Assembly (NCBI GenBank): GCA_029269725.1
Contig: JARJHS010000005.1
Coordinates: forward strand, 186,001 to 250,000
Reading direction: 5' to 3'
Length of the DNA: 64,000 nt
Source: Pollutibacter soli
Lineage (GTDB): Bacteria; Bacteroidota; Bacteroidia; Chitinophagales; Chitinophagaceae
Part shown: positions 16,707 through 25,148 of the stretch, piece by piece
How the letters are laid out: every line of letters begins with the position of its first letter
Position numbering within the stretch: the stretch's first letter is position 1
Notes under the pieces: generated by a model
What the model saw: only the letters and a program-made list of their open reading frames with translations
The model's database searches: none
Told to the model about the DNA's origin: nothing
Position numbers and translations under genes: made by a program

Positions 16707-17196
16707 TGAATGCGAATTCTCTCATCATTACCGCAGATATATGTTCCGGGTTGTTAGGAAACTCTTCACGCAGTTCTTTCAATCTTGTATCCATCCTGGC
16801 TGCAAACTCTTCCTCTTTCTTTTTTTTGTTTGTAAGATAAATAGTCATGCCTGCCGCCGATTTCTCTAATGCACGTTCACGTTTTTCCCGTTCAACTTCT
16901 ACCGGCCAAGGCTCAACAATTTTTGGCTTTTCGACTTGGAACTTTGCCGCCATCTGCTGATTCATTTGATCCTGGTTTTGTGAAACGGTGTCAAGTTTTT
17001 TGTCAATCTTCACAAGCACCTGATACAACAGTGGCAAAAGTTCATTGATGTCAATAGGTTGTTCTGTTGGCTTAGCTTCCGGCTTTGCTTCTGCCGGTTG
17101 CACCGTATCAAGTTTTTGCTTTACAACAGGTCCTGTAATAGGCTTAATTGATGGCTTCGCTTGTGGTTTTGAAAAATTAAAATTGAATAGTGACAT
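16693..17196 (-). CDS. Proline/lysine-rich coiled-coil protein of the terminase operon
   Basis: 167 residues. The first 50 are low-complexity (repeated KP, AKPEAKPTEQP); the middle (ELLPLLYQVLVKIDKKLDTVSQNQDQMNQQM) is a strong coiled-coil candidate; the C-terminal part is highly charged (VEREKRERALEKSA, NKKKKEEEFAARMDTRLKELREEF). The layout would fit a scaffold or adaptor, which is interesting in an element that lacks its own capsid gene, but no family is recognised. Confidence 0.6.
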   Translation of the reverse strand: MSLFNFNFSKPQAKPSIKPITGPVVKQKLDTVQPAEAKPEAKPTEQPIDINELLPLLYQVLVKIDKKLDTVSQNQDQMNQQMAAKFQVEKPKIVEPWPVEVEREKRERALEKSAAGMTIYLTNKKKKEEEFAARMDTRLKELREEFPNNPEHISAVMMREFAFNEGK

Positions 17197-17205
17197 ATGT
17201 TTTAT

Positions 17206-17406
17206 TTAAAAATTATTTCTTTCTTTAACTAACGGTGTACGGTATGCGTTGGCCTTGTAAGACACACAGATAATTGATAAGTCGTAATACTTCTGTAGAT
17301 CGGTTTTAAGCCTGGTTAGTTCCTCTCTATTGATTTTATTGCCATCGTGAATTACGTGGTCAGGATCGCCTGGAATAGTGTGGTATGTGAAGTGTCGGTG
17401 TTTCAT
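17206..17406 (-). CDS. Small hypothetical protein
   Basis: 66 residues starting MKHRHFTYHTIPGDPDHVIHDG. It overlaps the upstream gene by 4 bp and ends 9 bp before the next, so it is a member of the same polycistron. No domain is recognised. Confidence 0.55.
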   Translation of the reverse strand: MKHRHFTYHTIPGDPDHVIHDGNKINREELTRLKTDLQKYYDLSIICVSYKANAYRTPLVKERNNF

Positions 17407-17885
17407 AGCTTCCTGATTAAGGTTAACCGGTTCTCATACTTTAATAGGGAATAGGTATAGTCTTCATGTTGGAACTGCGCGCACAGATCGCCATCATGAT
17501 CGATGATCATATTAACCGCAGGAGATTCTATCTGATACGTATATCTGCCCAGGGATAGCCCTACCAACTTCTTCAGCTCGGCAGTACTCATGTATTCTTC
17601 CAGTAACCCATGATAAGAATGTAATACTGATAGTTCTTCCAGGTTCTTAAAGTCTTCCGGCAGTACATTAAACTTCCCGTTCTCTACAGTGAAACCGAGA
17701 GCCAGCATAGCAAGCCTCAGATTATGTTCATTTACATTCTCTTCCAGACCGTTTAAAATGTATAGATGCTTATCCAACGCTTTTCTCAGTTCTGCGACAG
17801 GAGTGATATGAGAATGATAAACAGAGCAAGGAAATAACCATGTAAGGATCTTCTCCAAGTATTCGACAGTGTAATGGCTTGTCAT
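17403..17885 (-). CDS. Hypothetical protein of the terminase operon
   Basis: 160 residues, soluble, mixed alpha/beta. The middle segment (MSTAELKKLVGLSLGRYTYQI) could be a short helical DNA-binding element but does not match a family I know. It sits between the ribbon-helix-helix gene and a 4-bp overlap with the next gene. Confidence 0.55.
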   Translation of the reverse strand: MTSHYTVEYLEKILTWLFPCSVYHSHITPVAELRKALDKHLYILNGLEENVNEHNLRLAMLALGFTVENGKFNVLPEDFKNLEELSVLHSYHGLLEEYMSTAELKKLVGLSLGRYTYQIESPAVNMIIDHDGDLCAQFQHEDYTYSLLKYENRLTLIRKL

Positions 17886-17911
17886 ATGTACTTCTTTTAA
17901 GGGTGGTGGGG

Positions 17912-18085
17912 TTACTTCTCAAGCGATTCAAGCAACTTTCTCCTGATGAAGTATGCCCTGTTAGCGCCTGTCTTTTTCTCTACCGAGTCGTTAAACCTGG
18001 ATTCAACCAAGTCCTTTTGCTGATCATTCAGCCGGATAACTACTGTTTTCGATAGTTTGTCTTCGTCTTGTTTTTTCGTGCTCAT
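17912..18085 (-). CDS. Short ribbon-helix-helix-like DNA-binding protein
   Basis: 57 residues. After a charged N-terminus, KTVVIRLND looks like the DNA-contacting beta strand of a ribbon-helix-helix protein, followed by helices QQKDLVESRFNDS and GANRAYFIRRKLLESL. This is the layout of small relaxosome/MobC-like or repressor proteins. It is the first gene of the terminase operon and borders the origin-like gap, so it may regulate that operon or assist replication or packaging. The start ATG at 18085 is the only one available. Confidence 0.65.
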   Translation of the reverse strand: MSTKKQDEDKLSKTVVIRLNDQQKDLVESRFNDSVEKKTGANRAYFIRRKLLESLEK

Positions 18086-18155
18086 ATACTGATGTTCTCT
18101 ATTAAATGCGCATTGTGTTTACTTGGGCAGTTTAACCCGTACAATTCTCGTATCA

Positions 18156-18166
18156 ATAAATGCGGG
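18156..18166 (-). promoter_or_regulatory. ATAAATGCGG box near the terminase operon start
   Basis: ATAAATGCGGG at 18156-18166 matches the two boxes in front of the tape-measure gene (25030, 25071). Partial copies lie at 18209 (ATAAATGC) and 18102 (TTAAATGCG). It may be a shared operator for the two structural operons. Confidence 0.4.
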
Positions 18167-18433
18167 TAGTGTTAGCTTATTAAATTTAAACAGAGAGAAT
18201 TCTGCCGAATAAATGCCTGCCGACTAATTACGCGACTCAGTTTTTATCGGGAAAGGCAGTTATTGAAATCGTTATCTATTTATTATCAACCACTTAGTTA
18301 GTGGGTTGGATAGTACCAAGCGGACTATCCACCAAGCAGGACGCGGGATTACGCTGCTCCTAATGTCGGTAGCGGTGAAAGGCGTGGGGTGGTGGGTATA
18401 ATTCATCCACTAACTTAAGTAATTGTCTTGTTT

Positions 18434-18631
18434 TGTATCAAAGAGGGGTGATACACAGCAAACCCTTATCCCAATTGCATTACAGGTAATTTGTATCATG
18501 TATCAGTATCACTAAGGTTGTTTTTCTCCCTTTCTTATTATTATTAAAATAATTATTTAGGGGTGTTGATACAAATCGGCTAAGACTCTTATCCAGCGTG
18601 CATTTCGCGTGTAAACCCCCGGGTTGATACA
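18434..18631. repeat. Six TGTATCA/TGATACA iteron-like words
   Basis: TGTATCA at 18434, 18492 and 18499; TGATACA (its reverse complement) at 18449, 18567 and 18625. Six 7-bp words in 200 bp next to replication genes suggest initiator or repressor binding sites. Confidence 0.55.
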
Positions 18632-18632
18632 T

Positions 18633-20228
18633 TTACGCCCAAGCCTCTTTCGCCCTGGCAAGTGTTGGTCGGCTAATACCTAGTAATTTAGCAGCCTCAG
18701 TATCGTTTTTGCCTTCTTTCTTTAATCGATTGTATTCATCGCGGTCAATATTCTTCTTTCCCTGGTTCTGTCTTACAATACTTAATGCATGAATGCAATG
18801 CGATTTAATGGCTGGTAGGAGACTGATTGCAACTCTCCAGCAATGATCAGGCACAACCGACGATCCGACACCTTCGAAGCCTGATAATGTGGCTGCAATT
18901 CTCTTAACGATTAAAGCCATTCTTAGGCATGATGCGCCAATGTCGCCACCATACTTTTCCTCTAAATCTCTTTTATCTTGCATGGCACTAAACAGGTCTA
19001 ATTCCTGTTGAGCAGTAAATTCGAGATAATGCAGTTCATCGCTCCACAAATCGGACCGCTTTAAGATATCCCTTTGCAAACCTTGACACATCTCACCTAT
19101 TAAATCCCGTTGCTGTTTTCCTGACCTATATTCCATGAATGTCGGAGGAATTGTATAATACCATAACCGGGAGAAAAGTCCATTGTATTCGCTCGGAATA
19201 AGTTTCTTTAATTGATCGTGAGTGCCGCTTAACATGATAGCAAGTCTTGGGTTTTCGACTATATAACTTTCTCCTTCCCCTTTCCTCTGCCGGGCAAGAG
19301 GTTCGTGATGAAATACCTTTCTGATAATGTCGGAAAAACCTCCAAAGTCTTTGTTCTGGTTTCCTTGAATAAGTGTATCGACTTCGCTATCGTATGCGAA
19401 ACCACCAATAGGATTGTCCCTTAATTTTTCGACTAATGCAGCCTGTGTTGTGTCGCTGGCTGACATAGCAAAACAATATTTAATAGGCTTTCGTGGTTCT
19501 TCTATCGTCTCAATTTTTTTGTTTCCCTTCTCGACTTCTTTCAATTGCTTTTTAAAGTCCGATAGGGCAAGCTTATAATTTCTTAGCGCATTAGCCTGCA
19601 TTAAATTAGCCTGCTGAGTTATAGCCCCCACTAATGTGTTTCCATACCTTGTCAAACCTTTCCCGCTCCCGGCAGCAGCAACCACAAGTGAAAGCAGATG
19701 AGGGGAGTACTCCTTTACATCGTTATCAGCGCCGTGATAGAACCGATACCGGCTAAATGCAGCGGACAAAGCGGTTAGCATTCCAATTAATAGCACATCT
19801 CTTTTCCGCCGTTCATCTACCTGGAAGCATATTTCTTTTAGATGTTCCGGGAGGTTGTTATAAACTTCATCACTAAAGCAATCACCCGGGGTATCGGATT
19901 TTATATGTATGCCGGTCTGATCGGGATATTTCTCCTCTCTCCGTTCAATGATATTAGCAACAGTGATATTCTTCATGCTATCAGAATCACTCGCTATATA
20001 CTGATTAAAAAATTCTGAATGCTTTAGGAGAGATTCGCTTGAAATCCCGTCAACAGTAACTAGTTTACCAACTACTGACCAAACGTCATCATAGTGAAGG
20101 TCACCGATCCCACATCTTTTTGCTATCATCCGTTCGATCTCGTTATCTGGTATTGATCTCACTTCGGAAATACCTTTTCTTTCCTTTGCATTAGTTTCTA
20201 CACCTCTTAAAGCACTATTCAGATCCAT
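18633..20228 (-). CDS. DUF3987-type replication ATPase/helicase-like protein
   Basis: 531 residues. A P-loop AAAGSGKG (residues 184-191) within LLSLVVAAAGSGKGLT, an acidic Walker-B-like GFAYDSEVDTL, and LSGTHDQLKKLIP match the DUF3987 layout, found beside BT4734/VirE-type primases in Bacteroidota mobile elements. The last 23 residues form an HTH (EAAKLLGISRPTLARAKEAW). It overlaps the primase-like gene by 10 bp. Together they probably replicate the element after induction. The helicase assignment rests on family context rather than a full set of helicase motifs. Confidence 0.8.
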   Translation of the reverse strand: MDLNSALRGVETNAKERKGISEVRSIPDNEIERMIAKRCGIGDLHYDDVWSVVGKLVTVDGISSESLLKHSEFFNQYIASDSDSMKNITVANIIERREEKYPDQTGIHIKSDTPGDCFSDEVYNNLPEHLKEICFQVDERRKRDVLLIGMLTALSAAFSRYRFYHGADNDVKEYSPHLLSLVVAAAGSGKGLTRYGNTLVGAITQQANLMQANALRNYKLALSDFKKQLKEVEKGNKKIETIEEPRKPIKYCFAMSASDTTQAALVEKLRDNPIGGFAYDSEVDTLIQGNQNKDFGGFSDIIRKVFHHEPLARQRKGEGESYIVENPRLAIMLSGTHDQLKKLIPSEYNGLFSRLWYYTIPPTFMEYRSGKQQRDLIGEMCQGLQRDILKRSDLWSDELHYLEFTAQQELDLFSAMQDKRDLEEKYGGDIGASCLRMALIVKRIAATLSGFEGVGSSVVPDHCWRVAISLLPAIKSHCIHALSIVRQNQGKKNIDRDEYNRLKKEGKNDTEAAKLLGISRPTLARAKEAWA

Positions 20229-20983
20229 TTCAATAAGTTTTTATTGATGTATAAATCTGGTGCATAGAAAAGGAAAAATGGCTGTGAAATAGCTTTCATT
20301 TGTCCATCTATTTTAACCTTATGCTTCTCCAAAAAGTATTTAGTCAGAATAGCTGTTGCGTTATGATATGCACGACTATATTCGTCCGAAGTCCATTCAT
20401 CCCGTAGATACAACAGAGGCTTTAATAAGAGTAAAGCTTTAACACCATTACCAGAAACAGACTTACAGGCAAAAAGAATATCTAACTGTTTATCATTGGT
20501 TACCGCCTTCACTACTGCGTCTGCATTATCTATTTTATCGATGTCAAGTTGATAGGTGAACCCAGGTAGCTTCAGACCTTTGTTGCAGCGTGGATTGAAA
20601 ACTCCTGAATGAGTTATATAAGGTAATTGACTTTTTAACTTATCCTTCAAAGACAGATCTCCTAATTCTTTTGCCTCCTGGATTTGCCGTGCAATCTCTT
20701 TTAATTCTGCACTCAGCATCATCCTGATCACATCGGTGATATTAACAGTTTTAGAGTCATTAACATTAAGCTTATGAGGATATAAAGAGAACTGAGGGAT
20801 ATACTGAAAACCTGAGTTTAATCTTTGTTTCAGTACCTTGCGACTGCCAGAAAAAATATATCTTGTATGTTTTGCATCAGGTTGAATCCACAAGTAAGAA
20901 TCCGGTTTTGTATATCCTGAATATTGAGAAAATGAGACTTGTTCAACCTCGTTATGTGCGGATAAAACGTTAACTTTGTTCAC
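20219..20983 (-). CDS. BT4734-like primase N-terminal domain protein
   Basis: 254 residues. PYITHSGVFNP and GFTYQLDIDKID match the BT4734-like (VirE_N) domain, whose DxD (Asp147, Asp149) fits the catalytic pair of archaeo-eukaryotic-type primases; KSVSGNGVKALLLLKP follows as expected. The DUF3987 gene overlaps downstream by 10 bp; this pair is often one fused protein. Likely role: primer synthesis for element replication. It is shorter than fused homologues, so it depends on the neighbour for helicase activity. Confidence 0.8.
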   Translation of the reverse strand: MNKVNVLSAHNEVEQVSFSQYSGYTKPDSYLWIQPDAKHTRYIFSGSRKVLKQRLNSGFQYIPQFSLYPHKLNVNDSKTVNITDVIRMMLSAELKEIARQIQEAKELGDLSLKDKLKSQLPYITHSGVFNPRCNKGLKLPGFTYQLDIDKIDNADAVVKAVTNDKQLDILFACKSVSGNGVKALLLLKPLLYLRDEWTSDEYSRAYHNATAILTKYFLEKHKVKIDGQMKAISQPFFLFYAPDLYINKNLLKWI

Positions 20984-21034
20984 GTCACTAAATTTTTTTA
21001 TGCCCTGGGATTTCTATCCTGGGGCATGTTGTTT

Positions 21035-21340
21035 TCAAAGGATAGATGTAGCTCTTATATGTTTTTTGATATCGCTGTATCTGAATCTGTAAGCACGTCG
21101 CCCATGCGGAATACGTGGAATACATTTTTCGACAACCAGCTTTTCAAAAGTCGGCCGACTTACTCCAATCAGTTCGCTCGCTTCAACGGTAGTGACTAAC
21201 CGATTTTCGTTATCGTTAAACCTGATCTTTTCCAGTTCGTCTTTGAGTGAGTTTTGTACGGTTTGCTGAATGATCGCCAGCACGTCATTAACTGGAATTA
21301 ATGCCAATGCATCCGTCACCTGATAGCTTCGCTTAGACAT
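21035..21340 (-). CDS. HTH_17/excisionase-like DNA-binding protein
   Basis: 101 residues. The C-terminal half is a MerR-like winged helix: TTVEASELIGVSRPTFEKLVVEKCIPRIPHGRRAYRF, as in AlpA/Xis-type proteins of Bacteroidota elements. It leads the replication module (51 bp before the primase gene), so it could act as excisionase, activator or both. Confidence 0.8.
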   Translation of the reverse strand: MSKRSYQVTDALALIPVNDVLAIIQQTVQNSLKDELEKIRFNDNENRLVTTVEASELIGVSRPTFEKLVVEKCIPRIPHGRRAYRFRYSDIKKHIRATSIL

Positions 21341-21474
21341 AATTTTTTAGTCTTGATTAGATAAAATTGTTACTAGGCTCGGATTAAAATCCAAACCGGT
21401 TATGGCTAGAATCGTGCTGGGGTTGAATGGAATTGACTGGTTTAGCTGAAACTAAAGGCCTGTAGTACTGTTTT

Positions 21475-21500
21475 CAAAGTTAGAAAGCTTTTTAAATCAA
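21475..21500 (-). promoter_or_regulatory. Candidate promoter of the replication module
   Basis: On the minus strand TTG (21500-21498), a 15-bp spacer and TAACTTTG (21482-21475). The -7 matches TAnnTTTG; the spacer is a little short. The leader to the HTH gene would be about 130 bases. Confidence 0.35.
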
Positions 21501-21636
21501 CTCGCGTTTGGTTTTCCACAAAACTTGCAAATTGTAAATGCATTTAGAAAATATTGAAAATCATACACGTTACTGCGCCCTCGAACTATTGCTCGAAGTA
21601 GGTAAATCGGTGTAGTATTTGTGTGCATCTGAAAGC

Positions 21637-21666
21637 AATGATATGTAATGATGTGTCATGATGTAA
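21637..21666. repeat. Three 10-bp tandem repeats (AATGATNTGT)
   Basis: AATGATATGT, AATGATGTGT and CATGATGTAA in tandem lie in the 460-bp gap between the portal and HTH genes. One-helical-turn spacing suggests protein binding, possibly by the element's own regulator. The remainder of 21341-21800 shows no gene. Confidence 0.5.
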
Positions 21667-21800
21667 ACTTTTTAAAATAGTTTAAGAAGTTCTATCTCTG
21701 TAGCCATTTTTATATTTATTCAATAATGATTTCGTTTCTCGCAAAAATTTAGTTTTCATCAAAATGAGTGTCCCTAACTGTTAGCAGTCTGATCAACATT

Positions 21801-23045
21801 TTAAGCACCCTGCACCGTCTCGGACAATACAGACGGACCAATAAGTTCTATTGCTCTCTGGTAAAGCAAAGGAGATGAAATCCGTAACTGATCTAGCGCC
21901 TCAAGTGTTTTGCTCATCTTCAGCGGTGGCAGTCCGAGCCGTTCACGGATCTCTCTGTTAGTCAAATTTTCCACCTGTGTCTTTTCGGAGTAGCTAAAAC
22001 CAATCGGAGAAAGTGGTACGATTTTAAGTGCTGCCGGGGCAGTACTAAACTCCATTATTCTATTGAACACTGTGAGAATATCGTTTTGTCTTCCCTTCAC
22101 GTAAGTGTTATTGAATATCTCAAATGCATCTCTCATTTCTTTACTTACTCCTAGTTGTCCGGGTGTCATTATTCCCATCAAAACCGGACTTGTTACCTGG
22201 TGGCATGTTAGGATATTTTGCGAGATCATTTTGTACACCGCTGTGAAATCTTCCTCAGTCATATCACTAGGACCGAGATCGATAATAGTTGGTGCGGTGT
22301 CTTTATTCGCGTTGAATGATAGAACGAATTTTATCCCCTCAGATCCTGTGAACTTATCCTTGAAGCTTCGTTCAATAGCTTTCTTCTCGTCTTCGTTCTC
22401 TGGCTCACCATTATTCAGATTAATAAGTTTCGACGGCGTGAAGCCGGACTTAGCATTGTTGAGGGTATGTTTTGAAACCTCGATATCAGCATTGATGTAA
22501 TTCAATCCCTGCTGATATTCCGGTTCGGTGTATGTTCCTTGATCTGCGTTGTAGTCTTTATAGTAAAGAATTTGTTTTGTGGCTTTCTTGTAAGGATTAA
22601 AAGCAGGTATTCGAACTATGTCGCCTATCCTCCTTTGCCAATCTTTCCTGTAATAAAACATCGTATTGTCTTCATTACTCCGCATCCTAGCATTCTCCAT
22701 ATGCTGGACTTCGACAATTTTTCCTCCATGCCCATAAATCACTTCCAGGAAAAAGCCTCCGTGAACAAGCAAACTATGAATTGCTTTATCTTTTACTGAA
22801 TCGAGACTTTCTCCAGAAGTATTACAACGTTTAACAAAAGGATTGTCTTTAGGCGCGAAACCTCTACCAGATACATAGGTGTTTTTCGTCCTTACTATGC
22901 CGCCATGTGTCGGAGACTTCAATGCTAGCTCAGAAAGATACTTCGGGTAGTCGTTAACGAATTCTACAATACCTGTGTCAGGACTAACGGTTGTAACTGC
23001 TGGCTCCGGTTGTGCTTCAAAATTTAAAAAGAAAAGGTTGTTCAT
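21801..23045 (-). CDS. Phage portal protein
   Basis: 414 residues. The pattern YLSELALKSPTHGGIVRTKNTYVSGRGF, then a Gly-rich turn VHGGFFLEVIYGHGGKIVEVQHM, and the helical segment LTCHQVTSPVLMGIMTPGQLGVSKEMRDAFEIF with the late YSEKTQVENLTNREIRERLGLPPL match portal proteins of Bacteroidota siphophages. The portal forms the dodecameric DNA gate to which TerL docks. It lies 3 bp after the tape-measure-like gene and far from terL, which is unusual: in phages portal normally follows terminase and precedes capsid genes. Confidence 0.8.
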   Translation of the reverse strand: MNNLFFLNFEAQPEPAVTTVSPDTGIVEFVNDYPKYLSELALKSPTHGGIVRTKNTYVSGRGFAPKDNPFVKRCNTSGESLDSVKDKAIHSLLVHGGFFLEVIYGHGGKIVEVQHMENARMRSNEDNTMFYYRKDWQRRIGDIVRIPAFNPYKKATKQILYYKDYNADQGTYTEPEYQQGLNYINADIEVSKHTLNNAKSGFTPSKLINLNNGEPENEDEKKAIERSFKDKFTGSEGIKFVLSFNANKDTAPTIIDLGPSDMTEEDFTAVYKMISQNILTCHQVTSPVLMGIMTPGQLGVSKEMRDAFEIFNNTYVKGRQNDILTVFNRIMEFSTAPAALKIVPLSPIGFSYSEKTQVENLTNREIRERLGLPPLKMSKTLEALDQLRISSPLLYQRAIELIGPSVLSETVQGA

Positions 23046-23048
23046 ATT

Positions 23049-25025
23049 TTATCCTCCTAATGTTGCTTGTCTTGAAATTTGTGAGTCTCTACGTTGTGCA
23101 TCAGAAATTTCTTTCTCGACTACGTAGGCCTTTACTGTCCTGTTATTGGTTGCGTTGATAGTGTCCTGTCCGAGTTCAACCCTTGGGTTTATTAATTGTC
23201 CTTGTGGCGTCAACGGAGCTGTTGCGCTTGATGATATAGATGGCATACTTCCACCTCCTGCGGCACCTGGGACCTTTACAGACAGGATCTTCTTTACATT
23301 AGCTATACCCGCTGCGACTGCTGCCGCTGCTGCTATTGCACCGAGAATAGGACCTACTACTGTAATTCCGGCAAGTGAGGCAAATGCAGCTGTAGCACTC
23401 TGGTAAGTATTAATGGTTGTAGCAGCTATCGCTAAAGCTTTCCCCGCTGCCGTCTGTTCACCCGCTACTTGTGCTGCTTGTGCTGCCAGGTCTGCCGCCG
23501 CGTTTAAAGCCTTCTGTCTGTTTCGTGCTTGTTGTTCTTCGATTGCCTGCCGTGCTTTTGCGTTAGCGTCCAGGTTCTCTGTCTTCTGCTGTTCAGTTAG
23601 TGTCGCATCTGCAAGAATAGCCTGGTCAAGGTCATACAACCATTGTTTTCTCTCATTAGCTGATATCTTTTCGTTTTCTGCATATGCGGCTACTGCTTCC
23701 CGTAAGGATTGCTGCTGAAGTTCTTTCCTGTCCTTCTCGTCCTGTTCAGCCTGAATACGTGCATCTTTTTCTTTCTGGAATTTGTCTTGTAGGGCTTTTA
23801 ATTCCAGATCATCATACTTCTTATTGATCTGCATCAATGCGTTCCTGTAGGCTTCGAGGGCTGGCAATACACTTTGCGAACCGGCCTGAAGTATTTTAAC
23901 CTGACGATCAACTTCCCGGCTTGCTGCGTCAAGTTCTTTATCTCTGTCGCTTTTTCCAAAGTCACCGTTTTCTATGGTTAATTGTTCAGAAAGTGCTTTT
24001 GCTTCCTCAACAAGTTTTTTTCTGTCTTCAATTGCTTTTTTCTCCAGGGATATCCTTTGATCAAGAGCCTTTTTTCTTTCCTCTCTTTGTTTAGTAGTTT
24101 GGGCAACGAGGAAATTTAATTCAGCAAGCTCCATTGCATCTTTTTCTCTCCGGAGTTCGTCCTGTGCCTCTACTTCATCCTTACCCAAACCCCTAACCGA
24201 TTCAAGATAATTTTCTCGGCTCTTGATACGATACTTTGAATATTCCTGTTCGAGCTTGAATATTTCCTCTTCAGATTTACCGGCAAGCTTTGCTTTTGCT
24301 ATTGCAATTTTTTCCTGTTGCGCTAAAAACTCCAGGCCTGCTTTTAATCCAGCCTGGGAAGATTCAACAATACTTTTGTTAAGTTCTTTTTGTGCTTCAG
24401 CGGCTTCATTGCTTTTGTTAATGAAGCTTTGTAGGGCTGATATGGCTTCACCAAGAGCAATTAACAGAACCCCTATGCCTGTCGATATAATTGCCGTCTT
24501 CAGGACCTTAAAGGATACTGAGGTAGTTTCAGCGCTAATCCCCAGGGCTTTCATGCTCACCGCTGTTGCCTTGTTAGCTAATTCATTCGCTTTAATTACA
24601 ATCGTTGAGTTTTTAACTGAAGCTGAGAGAACGTTGAAGGTGTCCTTTAACTCCAGGATGTTATTTACCCCCTGGCTGAGTGCTAATGCTGACTGTACTT
24701 TCAAAAGTGTCTTCTCGACTTCCTCACTTTCTACACCTATTAGCCCCAGCGCACCCTGGAATGCTGTAAAACCTCCCAGAACGCCATTTATAGCCCCTTG
24801 TAGGGCTTGAAACTTCCGATCAGGATTAAATGCATCTGCTAACGCTTTCGCGTCACCGAGGGCATCTCTGAAGCCTGCAACTTTCTTCGCTGCTGCTATA
24901 GCTCTTTCGTCTGTCGCCCCGAATTTATCAACCAGGGCGGTTAATTCATTGTTTGCCTCCCGTAGATCCTTTTTGAAGTTGCCGACATTTACCTCTAGGT
25001 CTAAACCAATCTTTTCCTCTGCCAT
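23049..25025 (-). CDS. Tape-measure-like coiled-coil phage protein
   Basis: 658 residues. It opens like Bacteroidota phage tape-measure proteins (LDLEVNVGNFKKDLREANNELTAL), has hydrophobic segments near 185-210 and 555-590, long charged coiled coils (about 215-510) and a polar tail with VKAYVVEKEISDAQRRDSQISRQATL. Tape measures set tail length and help DNA entry. At 658 residues it would imply a short tail, and no tail tube, chaperone or tip gene is next to it. It is the first gene of the operon ending with the portal, preceded by duplicated TTATAAATGCGG boxes. Confidence 0.75.
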   Translation of the reverse strand: MAEEKIGLDLEVNVGNFKKDLREANNELTALVDKFGATDERAIAAAKKVAGFRDALGDAKALADAFNPDRKFQALQGAINGVLGGFTAFQGALGLIGVESEEVEKTLLKVQSALALSQGVNNILELKDTFNVLSASVKNSTIVIKANELANKATAVSMKALGISAETTSVSFKVLKTAIISTGIGVLLIALGEAISALQSFINKSNEAAEAQKELNKSIVESSQAGLKAGLEFLAQQEKIAIAKAKLAGKSEEEIFKLEQEYSKYRIKSRENYLESVRGLGKDEVEAQDELRREKDAMELAELNFLVAQTTKQREERKKALDQRISLEKKAIEDRKKLVEEAKALSEQLTIENGDFGKSDRDKELDAASREVDRQVKILQAGSQSVLPALEAYRNALMQINKKYDDLELKALQDKFQKEKDARIQAEQDEKDRKELQQQSLREAVAAYAENEKISANERKQWLYDLDQAILADATLTEQQKTENLDANAKARQAIEEQQARNRQKALNAAADLAAQAAQVAGEQTAAGKALAIAATTINTYQSATAAFASLAGITVVGPILGAIAAAAAVAAGIANVKKILSVKVPGAAGGGSMPSISSSATAPLTPQGQLINPRVELGQDTINATNNRTVKAYVVEKEISDAQRRDSQISRQATLGG

Positions 25026-25027
25026 AC

Positions 25028-25080
25028 TTATAAATGCGGTAACTCAAAGTTTATTTATGAGATTACCATTATAAATGCGG
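25028..25080 (-). promoter_or_regulatory. Duplicated TTATAAATGCGG operator-like boxes
   Basis: The 12-bp word TTATAAATGCGG occurs at 25028-25039 and 25069-25080, 41 bp (about four helical turns) apart, in front of the tape-measure gene. A TAAACTTTG sequence near 25043-25051 (minus strand) is close to the -7 consensus and lies between them, so binding could block the promoter. Confidence 0.5.
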
Positions 25081-25118
25081 GAGGCCGAAAAATGGGCGGA
25101 GAATTTTCGAAAAAAAGT

Positions 25119-25126
25119 TAAATTTG
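25119..25126 (+). promoter_or_regulatory. -7 promoter element TAAATTTG
   Basis: Exact TAnnTTTG match 23 bp before the ATG of the membrane cargo gene; no clear -33 TTTG. The predicted start near 25132 leaves a leader of about 17 bases. Confidence 0.45.
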
Positions 25127-25148
25127 TAGATATCCAATATCGCTAACG

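Larger units (their letters stand above)
18086..18632. other. 547-bp non-coding gap: candidate replication origin or packaging region
   Basis: No coding frame. It contains: a perfect 7-bp hairpin GGATAGT/ACTATCC (18308-18330) overlapping two ACCAAGC repeats spaced 16 bp apart (18315, 18331); a 9-bp inverted repeat AGTTAGTGG (18296-18304) / CCACTAACT (18407-18415); six TGTATCA words in both orientations (18434-18631); and an AT-rich stretch near 18535-18560. It lies between the primase/helicase genes and the terminase operon, where an origin or cos/pac site would be expected. Confidence 0.5.

Noticed and set aside
18434-18631. CRISPR-like or transposon-end repeats in the origin-like gap
   Set aside because: Seven-base words are too short and irregularly spaced; an iteron or operator explanation fits better.
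23146-24810. Long antisense frames across the tape-measure gene
   Set aside because: Cys/Ala/Ser-rich translations that mirror the repetitive coiled-coil coding sequence; shadows of the real gene.
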